Position numbers and translations under genes: made by a program. Of a DNA stretch of 64,000 nucleotides, positions 11,328-23,210 are shown one piece after another. The stretch is from Albophoma yamanashiensis (lineage: Eukaryota; Ascomycota; Sordariomycetes; Hypocreales; Ophiocordycipitaceae): the NCBI GenBank assembly GCA_001600555.1, contig BCKH01000005.1:1116001-1180000 (forward strand), in the 5' to 3' direction. Position 1 is the stretch's first letter. Every line of letters starts with the position of its first letter. The notes under the pieces are model-generated. The model saw only the letters and a program-made list of their open reading frames with translations. It was not told where the DNA came from and ran no database searches.

Positions 11328-12096
11328 TTAACGCTTCGTCCTCTTATGACCTTTACGCGCCGAACAAACGGTTCTATGAGATTTAGTCGTATAATAGCAG
11401 AGATCGTTAAAGTGATAACACTAGAGAATTTGTAAGTAAGAAGCACGGCAAGTTTCAGCTCCTAATATACTTACTAAATACTCCTCTTCGCAAGTTTTAC
11501 GTCTCTTCGTCAATGTCCATCTTTGGGCCCTCTTATATTCACCGCCAACAAGCTTTGCTGGGTGCAACCCATCTTTACGCATAGCGCTGACTGAGCATAT
11601 CTGGGTATCCGGATTACATGTCTATATGCTTTGGGGTTAGTTGTCTTTATTTATTATAAAGAGCTAGGTTTAATCTTTTACTCACACCATACCAGACTCT
11701 CTCGTATGGGTAAAGAGCAATTTCGTCCGGGGGGGCCATATGCGGACGTCCTGAGTATTTTGCAACGGGAGCCTTATAAACATCAATCTCTGAGATGGGT
11801 ATAGACGGAAAGGAGACAGGGTCGTCCGGAGCCGGTGGTAACGGAAGAGTGACAGGGTTGTCCGGAGGCGGATCCCAATTTATACCATCGTTAGGGAGCG
11901 GGTCAAAAACAAAATCAGGATCATTAGGGTCGGGCAGGGGCAGGTCGATCCCTGTCAGGTCGGGATCTTGCGGCGCAGAGTCGGAGGATCGGGGAGAGAG
12001 AATACCCTTAATAGCAGAGTCGGTTATTGCTCGCGGCTGAGCGGCTCGGAAGGCGGTGAGGAATGCGAAGCAGGGGAAGGCGGCTCTATATCTCAT
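11328..12096 (-). CDS. Predicted secreted protein, three exons, function unknown
   Basis: Minus-strand model: exons 11686-12096, 11475-11621 and 11328-11420, with introns of 64 and 54 bp (GTGAGT...TAG and GTAAGT...TAG), all phase 0; 216 residues. The N-terminus (MRYRAAFPCFAFLTAF) looks like a signal peptide. It is followed by an Asp/Pro-rich middle (residues about 40-100) and a C-terminal part with six cysteines (three in exon 2, three in exon 3), ending in a very basic tail KGHKRTKR. Two independent downstream exons stay open, carry cysteines and use good splice sites, which argues for a real gene although no domain is recognised. It sits in an AT-rich, repeat-like interval and could be a lineage-specific effector or a decaying gene. 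Confidence 0.5.
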
Positions 12097-13400
12097 TTTC
12101 AGACCGGGATGTGAGGGGAAAGAATTAGAAAGCTAAAGAGTATAGGGAGCCAGATTAACAATATAAATACTTACCATAGCCTCTATAGACAGTAACTAAA
12201 TATCTCAATATTACATTTGCTCGAGAGATATCACGGACCAACACTAGAACCGTGTGACATACGAGTAGTTCTATGACGTGTAACGGCAAAAGGTTAGCGG
12301 AAGGTCGACCTCTATTAATAGCTAAGGCTATGACCAGCCGCGGAGCCGAGTGTTTTAAAAGTACGATCCGAAGTCGTGCGCCATTTACACTCTCCATACG
12401 TTTAGACAAAGCTACTGTAACTAAGCATACGAGTACACCGAAACTATGTTTCGGCCATAAATAACTCCTAAATTTAAAACGCGGCTAGTTGATTCGATCG
12501 CAATAGTGAGGGCTACTCCCAAGTCGACGTCGGTGTACGTAGGTTCGTCCATAGCGATCCTTTCTAGCTGTCGAGCGAGAAAGATAATCACAACAATAGA
12601 TAGGTCAGAGAAGCTCGCACAGGGTCAATTGAAGCTATTCCTGCGTTGTTGAAGCTAACTTCTTGCAGCCGGTCTGTCTGTGCAAAAAGGCCGCGTAAGA
12701 AGGGGCACAGTCCGTGCCTCCATCACGTGTTGGCCGCTAGCCCTAATTAGGCAGCCCCTAATTACTCCGTACGACGTATCAATCTAACAGGTCCCAAGTT
12801 CCAACGGGCGAAAATGGCAGCCATACTCGTATCCCGCCTCAGAGACAGCAAAGGTACCTACTTGCGAAGTACGCACGACTGATACGGCCGCAAAGCAGCT
12901 GGAGCCGAGCAGCCTGGCCGTTGCGTGAAATGCCCGTCTCGCTTGGCTAGTTGCACGCGGCTGAACTAGACGTCGGGCTTCCGAGCAACATCCCATGCGC
13001 AGGGCGCGGGACGGCAGGCGCACACAAGGCGACGCAACATCGCAGCAAGCAGCCTCCGGCGCCAAAAATCCCCTCGTCTGCCTGCGGCCGTTTCTCTCCA
13101 CAAATTCCAGCACAATTGAATGGCTCCTGCGCCGCAGCATCGCGAAGATGACGGAGATGGCCCCATTGCCAGGGTTTCCTTCTTCCGGCGACCAGCAGTG
13201 TATTGACACGGGCACCTAATTAGCGCGGGCTGTTCCAATAGCAGCAATGGCGCCGCGCCCGATGGGGGATGCCACCATTCCCAGTGGGTGCAACAGTATG
13301 TTCCAGACTACTGACAGAAGACGCTGAACCGGGGCGTAGTGTTCTTTCATCGAATTGTTGAAACCATTGATACCAAACAATTACTGTCATTACTCCAGCT
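12097..13400. other. Gene-poor interval, AT-rich on its left half
   Basis: 12.1-12.8 kb is AT-rich and broken by stops. 12.8-13.4 kb has overlapping short frames on both strands without motifs. It separates the convergent-free ends of two minus-strand genes, so it should hold the promoter of the secreted-protein gene. No RNA gene seen. Confidence 0.55.
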
Positions 13401-15255
13401 TTAAGTCGAAGCTTCGAAAACAAGTTCCCCCTCAAACCAAGTCTTTTGCACCTTTGCATCCCTGAACGCCCCTTCTGCCCCCTCTGATAAATCCCGATCT
13501 ACCTGAATAAAATTTGCACGCTTGCCAACTTGTATGCTGCCTGTATCCTTCTCACGGGCAACAGCTTCAGCGCCAGATAGCGTCAACATCCGCAACAACA
13601 TCTTCGCCCCTTTGGCACGATCATTGTCACCCACGGCGGCGACAATGCCTTCCATCCCTGGAAAGAGTTCTGGGGACTCAGGAACACTCCAGTCTGATCC
13701 TATTGTTATATGTGCATTGTGATGAAGCATACGTGGGAAATTCCAGTCCATTAGGGCGTCTTCATCGGGACTGAAGGACTGGGAAAAGAAGACTGATGGT
13801 GACATCTCCGCCGTGGTGTTTAATTGGCGAAATCGAGGATAGTCGCCTGTTGTCAAACTTAGTAAGTCGTCCTTCCCATCTATTTCTATAACCTTCGGGG
13901 AAGAGGGAGCCTCAGACAAGGGATGTGGATGGAAACAAGATTTGCCTTACCATCACTCACACCAGAACAATGTGCGATCTCGTGCCTTGGCCCCTGCGGA
14001 TTCTTCTTCCTCGCCGCCTCGATTGCGTCCAGAGCTCGTCGGGTCGCCCCTTGTCCCGTGCAGTGGATCTTGCACGTCATCCCCTTTTCATCGTACCTGG
14101 TGACTGCTTCCATAACGTCATCGACGCATATCTTTTCCTCCTCAACTTCACCCTTGTCGCTAAGTCCAGCATGAGAATAGTACGGTGCCAGCGGCACACC
14201 GTCGAGCATGATCTTGACAAAGCGTGGATCAACATGATTGCTCCTGAAGGATTCCGCCGAGTCGATCAATCCGTGCAGTTGGCTTGCAGGTTCTTCGCCG
14301 AGCCATTCTGGTGCATACACGATGTGCGGATACATGTCAATTTTCAGATCATTGTCTGCATCGAGTAGGCGGAAAGCGCGTAGCATTGGCGTATTGGCAG
14401 ACGCCTCCTGGCAAGACGTCACGCCTGCTTTGTGCAATAGACGGATGGCATGTTTGATTGTTCGCTTGACATGGGACAAGCTTGGTTGAGGACAAGACAG
14501 GAGGGCCTTTGTTGTGCCCAGTTCCGCAAGCTCGCCAGTGAGACTGCCGTCGGGTCGGCGACCGATGTAAGAGCCCTTGGCAGGTGGCTCATTGAGTATG
14601 TCGTAGCCGGATTCCTGAAGAGCAGCGGTGTTCAGGAGTACGCTGTGGCCTGCTCCCGCTCTGATCATGACAGGAGTGTCCGGATATGCTTCGTCGAGAT
14701 ATGATCGGTCGAATTCATCAACGAGGAAGGCATCTGCGCAAAGCCAACTGGAGTTTGTCAGAAGCTTGTTTGATTCTATATCCCGACCCTCCCTAATTTG
14801 AAGTTGAGGTGCTGTTCTTGGTTTCTAGTAGCCTGGAACCCAAGAGGTATTTTCCTTGCAAAATGTATTGCTGGGGAGACCTACTGATTGAAAGCGTGTG
14901 CGTAATGACAGCGACAGGCAGCCGTCTTGAGCTTCTCCGCTACTTCTGAGGACGGCACGGCGACCTCAAGACCAAGGTTTGCGTTACTGAGACGTGACAA
15001 ACCGGCAATCAAAACATGCACATGGGCATCATGAATGCCTGGCATGACAAACTGGGATTTCAGATCAAATATCACTAGGCCGTCTTTTTTGGCTTTGCCA
15101 AGAACGTCATCCGTACTTCCAACCGCGGCAAACGTGCCGCTCGGCGACACAATGAATGCTTCAGCCCAAGGTTGGGATTCGTCGACTGTATAGACCCGGC
15201 CATTGATGTAGGCAACCGCATCCCGAGGCGTGCTGGCGGACATTTCAGATGCCAT
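13401..15255 (-). CDS. Amidohydrolase family 3 (YtcJ-like) metal-dependent hydrolase
   Basis: Model on the minus strand: exons 14885-15255, 13951-14747 and 13401-13846, with introns of 137 and 104 bp, in phase; 537 residues. It belongs to the amidohydrolase superfamily that hydrolyses C-N bonds at a metal centre. The metal motif DAHVHVL carries His78 and His80. Later come DTPVMIRAGAGHSVLLNTAA, the ITS-type GVTSCQEASANT, CKIHCTGQGATRRALDA, HEIAHCSGV, and TIGSDWSVPESPELFPG followed by VGKRANFI near the end, the standard order for this family. The start at 15255 gives a normal N-terminus; an in-frame ATG at 15315 adds 20 residues. The first intron is longer than most here, so its acceptor is the least certain point. 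Substrate unknown; cytosolic, no signal peptide. Confidence 0.88.
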
Positions 15256-17623
15256 GGCAGCAGTGTAAAAGAAAAGTGGTTGGCCTGTCCTTGAACGAAG
15301 CCTTTGGTGGAACATTTAACGTTGCTATGGGAAGTTGGGGGAACGACTTTCATTCCGACCCCTCCGCTGTCTCAGCGGAATCTGTTCCGGTGCCTATCAG
15401 GTGTGACTTATGATTTATGTGCATGATCCGGAGGACCATGAGCTACCCGTCTTTCTTGGCGTCGCTCGGAACCTGCGGGGTAGACTGCGAGGCGCGACTC
15501 GTGCGCACAGGCTATTCGGAATATCGGAACGACCAGACTGCAACGATATGTAGATGGTCCAACTGGCGCCAGGACGATGCTACTAGTATGCGCTCTCCAC
15601 CGAGTATCCTGGCATTTCATATTTTGGCTGGAAAATCAGAATTGAAGGCCTCGACATACTCCATGGATTTCTATTTGCCCAGCTTGTTCAGGGTAGCTAA
15701 CTTCAGTGGCGTACCAGCGCCACCCGCACCCGCGCCGGCTTCGGAAGCTTAATTGACCTTTTTTGTGTGGTCTCAGTCCAACAAGAGCTGCAGAAATGCT
15801 CATTTGGGGTTTAATTTTCGTGGGCAAATAAGTGTCTAATGAGTATACTTGGAATCGCCTTGACGCCGCGGTGTCGCGCCTTGCTGCTGACCGTTATTGC
15901 GCAGTGGATAGGATAGACAGTATTGTAGCTCGCTTGTAGTTGGCATAACCTCATCTGTCTCATGTTGGATGATCATGTCTCTATCCGGGACTTGGAACAG
16001 GAACTTGGTGGTATTGCAGAACTTAGCATGAATCAACTCTTGATGGCCACAAACTCGCTCCCCTCTTTCACGTCGTAGCTTAATTAGTGATGTGGAAGCG
16101 ATTCCCCAACATCGATAAGCTGGTCGGTGAGTAGGGACCAAGTTCTGGGCGCGGAGGTGATGAAGACATGACCGGCAATTCAGACCCCAGTCGTTCAGTT
16201 CATTAAAAGCTGCCTCTTCTCGATATGCTATTATATAGACCATCCAATCTCATGAAAGGAGTTTCTCGGAAGATATTTGGTCAATGACATCTGGACGAAA
16301 CGCCCGGTTGGAGATGAGTGAGTACTCTCTCAGGAGATTTTGGCAGCCTGAATGGAATAGGTAGATATGTCTGTAGGCGTCTTTCGACAATGAACGTATT
16401 CATCTCCGGCGTGGAACCTTTGGTCGAGGTGCTCCCTTCTTTTCCTTTACTTTCTTAATCGACTACCTCATGTGAAAAGTACGAAACAAAGCCTACGGCT
16501 TGTGCATTCCGAGTTACATCGCCTCGTTCGTACCATTTATCGCCTCTAAGAGAATACGCCAGATGTGACCGTAATGATCTGTCATCACAAGAGCATATGC
16601 CGTGTTCCCTTGTCCTGCCACCACCTGACCGGTCGGCTGGCGAGACATCGGCTGCATGCTCGTACTGGGTCAGCACACTGTGGTCTAATGTGATTGTGCA
16701 TTTGCACGTACATAAGCTTGGTGGCGGTGCCACATACTATTCTTCAATCGTAGCACGGCATCTGGGGCGAGTGGCCGGGCGAACGCGGCTGGAAGTGTTT
16801 GATGAGCCGCCTCAGCCACGCAAGAATCCAAGGCTGTAACGATAATGACGTTACAATTGGGTGGATATTTTTGGTCTGACGAAAATCATCGCGCTTGTAT
16901 GATGAGTAAGGCTTACTTCCAAACAGCCTTCGGAAGTAGTGGCCCAACCAACAATCATGGATTGCTTATCTTACACAGCACATATGAATACACGGCTTGA
17001 AGCGAGTGACACAACCTTGCCCTCACCATGCACCATCTATCCAAATTGCAATGGCGTTGCTTGTCGCGGTCCAACTTGTTGTTCATTCTTTGGCAGGAAA
17101 ACACAGAACCATCCCGCCATCCGGAGACAAGAAACTCTACCATAGATGTCCGTCGGAGGTTCAATTACTTTATCCTTTGCTGAAGGAGATCACGGAAGGC
17201 CTACTGAATCTAGACATTGAACTACGTACTAACAGTACCTGGGGTCAGCAAGGCTAGCGCCTAGGCAGCGGTGCAAGGCTGTGCGGTGGAACCGGCCCAG
17301 TTAGTGGTTGGCCCCCAAGGAAATGGGGCGTCTTGGTGCTGATTCGGGTGTGGCTGACGTTCCAACCCATGCTTGCACAAACCGTTTTTTGCGCTTCCAT
17401 GGGGGCCAGAGAGCATAGCGGTTGATTGTGGCATTGTAAAGAGCGATACCAGTCAGCTTCACGTCAAATATTTATCAAGGAGGGAGCCTGCTCATAAAGA
17501 GAAACTTAAGCACTTAACGCATTGGATATCTCACAGTCCACGTTCTCGTCAAAGAAGTCCCAGGTGCATTCGTTTCATAATCAGATATATTACATATTCG
17601 GCTTAATTCTTTCTGCTCCCGAT
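15256..17623. other. 2.4-kb interval without a supported gene
   Basis: Short frames occur on both strands, none with conserved motifs or convincing splicing. One frame with internal Met at about 17051 would start with a hydrophobic MALLVAVQLVVHSLAG segment and run to 17257, but nothing else supports it. The interval contains the promoters of the amidohydrolase (left) and the DUF2235 gene (right). Confidence 0.55.
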
Positions 17624-19442
17624 ATGTCTTACCTCTCTGTCGCCGACAGTCCGATGCGAAACAGCTCGGATACTGTGGCGACGTCAGATCAGGCTCGAGA
17701 GCCCAAGAAGCTCATCCTCTGCTTTGACGGCACCGGAAACACGTTCAGTGGATCGAGTGCCGATACTAATGTCGTCAAGATTTTGAGCCAGTTGGACCGG
17801 AGTGATTCTAGCCAGCACCACTATTATCAACGTGAGTGCTTCTTCCCCATGGCTCAAGGTTTTCATTGCTCACATACTCTTAAGCTGGCATTGGCACATA
17901 CGATGTCAACGAGCATTCCATCAATAAGTCATGGCTCGGCGAGATCAAGAGCTCCATCGACCAAGCTTTCGGAACCACCTTTGACGCGCACGTCATGGCT
18001 GGATACCGGTTCTTGATGCGATACTATGAATCTGTAGGTGGCCTCAGCGAAATGAACAGGACTATCGGGGCAGCTATGCTCACATGAATCGGGACTCGCG
18101 CAGGGCGACAAGATCTACTTGTTTGGATTTAGCCGTGGCGCTTTCACGGCAAAGTTTCTCGCGCGCATGATATACACAGTCGGTCTTCTCTGCGAGGGCA
18201 ATGAAGAAATGGTTCCATTTGCGTACCGGCTTTATCAGGACTATCTGGCAGGCAAAACCAAGGACGCGATGGTCGCTCATCCCGAACGAGAGAAAACTGG
18301 TGCGGACGTGGGCGGACACGGCGACGACATGAAGCCAAGGCTGAGTATTCAAGACGACACGCATAACGTTCCCCATGGCGACATGTATGAGCATGCATGT
18401 GACGAGATAACAAAATTCAGCAACGAGTTTTGCCGCAAAGAGCAGACAAACGACGGTGGACAGAGTGAGGGGAGGAACATCAAGGTTTACTTCCTTGGAA
18501 TGTGGGACTGCGTCAATTCAGTCGCTGTTTTGGAACAGAAGACCTCTGTTCCGGCAACGGTCAGGGGCACGGCGCATTTTATCCGGCACGCCGTCGCCGT
18601 CGACGAGCGCCGTGTCAAATTCAAAGCTGCACTCCTGGCTCAGGACATCCGGGCTTCCGATCCGGATCACGAAGACATCAAGGAGGTCTGGTTCCCCGGC
18701 TGCCATGGTGATGTCGGCGGTGGCTGGCCCACCGGAGCTGGCGAATCTACTGATGGCAATAAGGGAATGACTTTCCGTCAACGCATGAAGAACGTTCGGA
18801 AACGCCGCAACTCTGCAGGGCCTAGTGAAGAAGTCGGCTCCGACCCCTTGCAGATGAGCGACATCCCACTTGCATGGATGATTCGTGAGCTCGAGCTCGT
18901 GGGCGAACGGGATCCCTCTGCAGCAATCAAGTGGTCAAACGATGTAAACGACTTTAAGCACAGGATCCAAAAGCACAAGGAACAGGCGCTGCGCGGCATC
19001 ATGCACGACTCGCTCTGGTTCGGCCGTGGCAAGGGATTCTTCACAGTGCTCATGTGGAAATTTCTTGGTAAGTAGACCGCCACTGCATACTGATTCCGAA
19101 GACCATTCATGCTCATTTTATTTTACAGAATACTTTCCTCTCATCACTCGCTGGGAGCTTGTGGGCAACAGTTGGGTAAATGTTCGTTTTCCACTCAACA
19201 AAGGCGAGACGCGCGACATCCCCATCGATGCAGTTCTGCACGAGTCACTTCTCTGGCGACTGCACAATAACCCCTCATACCAGCCCTTGAACAATCATGG
19301 CGGAGTATTGCCACCATGTCTAAAGCACAAAGGCCGCATTGCCCCGGTTGATCCGGTACCAGAACGTCAAGGACCGTGGGAACCAGACCACAGGACATAC
19401 ACATTTGCGAAGGTGCCCACTTACAACGAAAACGAACGTTGA
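17624..19442 (+). CDS. Tle1-like alpha/beta hydrolase (DUF2235), paralogue 1
   Basis: Model: join(17624..17831, 17885..18033, 18104..19067, 19129..19442), introns of 53, 70 and 61 bp, 544 residues. The N-terminal KKLILCFDGTGNTFSG and the nucleophile elbow YLFGFSRGAFTAK (Ser129 in G-F-S-R-G) define the T6SS Tle1-like phospholipase domain. Later WFPGCHGDVGGGW contains the conserved histidine-aspartate region, and IPLAWMIREL the usual C-terminal part. Bacterial Tle1 relatives are phospholipases; fungal members are largely uncharacterised, so lipid or ester hydrolysis is a family-based guess. No signal peptide, so it is likely intracellular. A second, quite divergent paralogue lies at 45928 with a decayed fragment at 40218. 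Confidence 0.9.
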
Positions 19443-20390
19443 ATGTGTTGTCGACAATAGGGCACATCCACATAGAAAGTTGACCGGTGATTACAATCAA
19501 GAGCTGAAATATCACGTTGGTCTCTTCAATGAACCACGCCTACGTGATGAATCGAGACTCGCTGCTGTAGGCGAACGCAGCGACACATCAATCCGAAGCG
19601 CCACGAGACAATATCACACCAGCGTGAAGATATCCAAAAGATATCTCGTGCTCAATGAGCCTGAGAGCTGCGATAGATGACTGGAGGCTCAAATTGGAAC
19701 TTCGATGTAGCCCATGCTGCGATATTGAAGGGTTAGGTTGCTTGGTTGTCTTGCGCTTCTTTGAGCTTTTCACAGTACAACATGAGTACCGCTGAAGGGT
19801 AATTTATATTGTTATACTGGTGCTATTCGCTCACTAGCTATCAGAGGGTGTCTTTAATCTGTCTGCGAGGTTCCTGGTGCACGGTTGCCAGTGTCTATCG
19901 CCCTTGTTCAATTCGTGGTTGGCCAGGCTCCATAACGCTATAAAGCGGTGTTTTCTCCCTCGTTTTTCTTTTTCTTTCACTAATCTGATGCCAAGAGACA
20001 TCTACAGTGTTCACAAATTGCGTGGAGCATGCTTCCTTTCCGTCCTCGGTATTTTCCGTCCTTCATATCTGAGACAAAGCCTACAGCTGCACGGTGACTG
20101 CGTAATAAGAAGGGAAAGGGTCCGGGCCTTAAATCGAATAGAAGGTGAGTGCCGGTAGACCTGCTCAACGGGATGCAAGTACTAGGGCCTATATGCAGCC
20201 CGTGAGAGGGTGCGCCTGCAGGCTTAACCCTGGCGCAGGTACTTAGCGTTCTAAGTCTATCTTTACCACCTGGCCTGATCATCATTCGACACATTCTACT
20301 GAGAGTAGCTCGACCCTATCGGTCCCCCGTCGGCAGGGCTTGGGAAAAGCGCTTCCGTCACGCACCGCAAGGATACTGCATAGTGGAGTC
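19443..20390. other. Intergenic, no gene seen
   Basis: No supported frame. A TATA-like CTATAAAG lies near 19938, but it is too far from the next start codon to assign with confidence. Confidence 0.55.
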
Positions 20391-21401
20391 ATGGACAGCC
20401 AAATAGATGCCGTATCTGTAGGACGGCGCGTCTACCTGGGTACATGTACGACCATCGAATTGAGGTGTCCTTTCACTGGGAGAGAAAGCTAATGATGGTT
20501 TTCAGGTAACCTCCTCTACGTGGCCAAGCCCTACGGCATTGAGGACGCGCTCGTCAACAATGGCTTCGGCGACTTCGAAAAGATCAACATTTCCATTGAC
20601 CTCTCAGCGCAAAAAAACCCAGGATATTGCTTCATCGACTTTCGAGATCACGAGACGGCTGACCGTGCCATTGCCTCATTGAGAGCCACCATCCGCGGAC
20701 GGCCTGTCAAAGTAGGTCCCTGTGAACCCATAAAGCAGGGCAATGGCGGCAAGAATCGCGCGGTCAGCGAAGACCAATTTGCCTTCCGGCGTTGGGGCGA
20801 CTGGGACTCGAAGTCGGCAGATGCCAAGGTTCCTGCAAGCCGACTAGACAGCAAGGGCGCTGAGCACGGCCCTTACAGGGCACTAAATCACTTCGCCGAC
20901 TTGGCTCAGGATTTCAAGGGGCGAAGACTCTTCGTCGGCCGGCTGGGCAAAATGTTTGACCAAGCCCAGAGCTTACAGAGAAATAAATGAACTCTTTGCT
21001 GATTTCAACCCGTGCGTGAATCCTAATTGACTAGTATCATCCCCCTTGCCCCTTGCAAAATTGTGTCACGCGCTAGGGTTGCAATTGGCAAAAGAAGAAT
21101 TGCACCTCACGAGACCGCGAGAGTGAGACCCGGCAATCATCACTACTGTTTCGTCGACTTTGAGACAAGCACGCAAGCTGATGCAGCGATGAAGGCTCTG
21201 AATGGCCGGCCTATTTCCGGAGGTAGACTGAAGGTATCGCTGGCAAGACAGATTCCAGAAAAGCCACGGGACCGCCTGTGGACGATAATTATCAGACATA
21301 CCTCTCATCAAGGCATGAATAGTGAACGCCACAGCCACCCGTGGCGACCTGTGTCTGAAAGCCTGGGGGATTACAGCAGCTTCGGTGGGACGAAGGAATA
21401 G
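20391..21401 (+). pseudogene. Two-RRM RNA-binding protein gene, broken by a 1-nt frameshift
   Basis: Exon structure: 20391-20439, 20506-21011, 21077-21401, with introns of 66 and 65 bp. The first RRM reads RRVYLGNLLY...GYCFIDF...RPVKVG. The second begins GRRLFVGRLGKMFDQAQS and resumes, in another frame, as REINELFADFNP, then across the last intron VAIGKRRIAP...HHYCFVDFE...GGRLKVSLARQIP. The switch needs one extra base to be removed around 20962-20975; as written, translation stops at 20990 after the start of RRM2. Both splice sites and the second RRM remain otherwise intact, so the break is recent or a sequencing error. The intact protein would be about 290 residues and bind RNA. Nothing suggests programmed shifting. 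Confidence 0.75.
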
Positions 21402-21504
21402 CCCAAGGTTTACTCCGTACAACACGATACGCAGCTTGCTGCACTCCTCCGATCCCCCAATCCTCCGACCAGATGAACTGCTAACGGATAGTAAGGGAAG
21501 TTGG

Positions 21505-21536
21505 AGAATGTACATATATATATACATATATAGTCC
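21505..21536. repeat. TA-rich microsatellite
   Basis: Imperfect alternating TA/CA run (ACATATATATATACATATAT) downstream of the broken RRM gene. Confidence 0.7.
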
Positions 21537-21924
21537 GGGCTGGTTGCGCATTCGTTTACATTTCTGAGAAAATACCTAGTTCTCGCCGAGGCTGCTTCAC
21601 CCATGGTTGCATGTGAGGTTGATATCCAATAACTTTGCTTGCCACTGACCCGCTGGGACTTTCGTCAGTCTGATCACTTCTCTCGGCTGTCCTCGTGCTC
21701 ATTTTCCCAGAGACACTCGGAGCGAGAAAGCAGCGGAATCGTCCTTTGCATCCAATGGGCTTGAATCGAACTGTAAAGGCGGGCATAAGAGGCACGAGTG
21801 TCAAGCTAATGAGAGCTGCAGGGGCCAAATCCCCCCTCCCTGGCCGATTCTCTCCACGTGAGGCCGCCGCGGACGGAGCGCTAAGAGCCCCCCGCAGGCG
21901 CTGTCGCCCCTCTCTCCCTGCCCC

Positions 21925-22310
21925 TGGTGATCAAGGATGACTTCCTCAAAGACGCTCCCCGATCTGGCGACCGTCGAAGCAGACGAAGGAGGTGGAAGAT
22001 AAGATAACGAAAATGAAGATCCAAGAGAAGACGGGCGCCGACATAGCGCGGGAGCTTACTGCAGAGGGTCTCCCTCCCAATTTCCTCCGTTACCGTCTGG
22101 AAGATTCTAAAAAAGATATGATGACACCGACGACGTAGCCTGGACCGATGATGAAAATGAGGGCACACCGCCTACGCCAGTGCCTTGAGAGGCACAGGAT
22201 ACAGCCTAGCCGTTTGATATTTGGAAACCATTGTACGAGTATGGCTCGACGAAACCTGATGCGAAGGGAGAATGGGAGCGGCAGGAGTTGACGACTCGAC
22301 CGAGCTAGAA
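21925..22310 (+). mobile_element. Possible Tc1/mariner transposase relic
   Basis: One frame gives KDDFLKDAPRSG; a shifted frame gives EVEDKITKMKIQEKTGADIA then RELTAEGLPP, a stop, and PGPMMKMRAHRLRQCLERHR. This resembles the order in Tc1/mariner transposases: a PRSGRP hinge, a second helix-turn-helix, then PGLT...R..FC..H. Frameshifts and stops break it, and no terminal inverted repeats were found. Identification is tentative. Confidence 0.35.
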
Positions 22311-23210
22311 CGCCTGCCAGGGGCGATTTACTTTCAAGTCCTTCCTTATTAGGCAGTGAATAGCGCGATGACATGTATGCATCCAGCAAGATGCTCTACT
22401 GTAATTGACGGATTCCGCAGGCAACGCCGTGGACGTGCAGTTAATGAATCGGGATTGGCGATATCGGGTAAAGAAACGGGAGGGGCTTGACGCTGCTAAC
22501 CAGGTGGGCCTATTCCCAGCCCAGCATAGCGGATCCACTGGGTGCTTTTAGCGCAGACGAAGGGAGGCAGATGGGATTTCGGTGAAAAATCGACGATTTG
22601 AACATCGCGGAGAAAAGCATCCGGACTCGTAGGTGACAATAAGGTACCTCCACGGTGCAGTGGTGAGGGGGACGGCATGGACCCTTGGCCGGGCTCGCGT
22701 CGATTCAGGAAACGAAGAAGCCATGGATCGTAGCGGGACTCAAGAAGATGCTGGTCTGCGTGATTGAGGCTGTTCATGCAGCAGAGTCTCGAGTGCTTCC
22801 TCGCGAACGCTACGTGCCCTCCGGGCTTGACGCAGTATTTCTGTCACGCGCCGCTGATCATTTACGGGGCGCGCCAGTGGGCGAAGCGCTGGGAGAGGGG
22901 AGCCCCCAAGGCACGCAGTCTGATCTCGATGACCCGGGAGGAGCCTGTCGGCGTGCTCGAGGGCGCCGATCCGATCACATTTGGAAAGGTCCATGTTTGA
23001 AGCTGTGTCGCCCGCCCTCGGGCTGCTGTGGCGACTCGCAGTCATGTTTTCCGCGCATCCTGTTCCTTCCGCAGGCAAGCATACGTGTACGAGTACTACG
23101 TTGATGCCGAGGACGTGCTGGTGGCGGCCTTCTCCCATGCAAGCCACGACTGCGGTCGAAGATATGCCTTGCAGTTGAAGGAAGGCCAGCATCGCGACGA
23201 CACTCGAACC

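Larger units (their letters stand above)
21402..23210. other. Gene-poor interval with relics and one unassigned frame
   Basis: Contains a short TA-rich stretch, a possible transposon relic and, at 22764-23000 on the plus strand, a 78-codon frame (MRLFMQQSLECF...PPGLTQYFCHAPLIIYGARQ) that looks amino-acid-balanced but that I do not recognise. It might be an exon of an undetected gene just upstream of the histidine kinase or an overlap artefact. Confidence 0.45.

Noticed and set aside
11686..12096. Weak resemblance of KYSGRPHMAPPDEI to the start of enterotoxin-type ADP-ribosyltransferases
   Set aside because: The expected arginine-aspartate positions and the later catalytic motifs are absent, so no such function is claimed.
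16997..17257. Possible small secreted protein starting MALLVAVQLVV
   Set aside because: Only a hydrophobic start; a single cysteine, no splicing or conservation evidence.
22590..22660. tRNA-like T-arm (GATGTTCAAATCGTC on the minus strand)
   Set aside because: The stem-loop pairs, but no D-arm, anticodon arm or acceptor stem fits around it.
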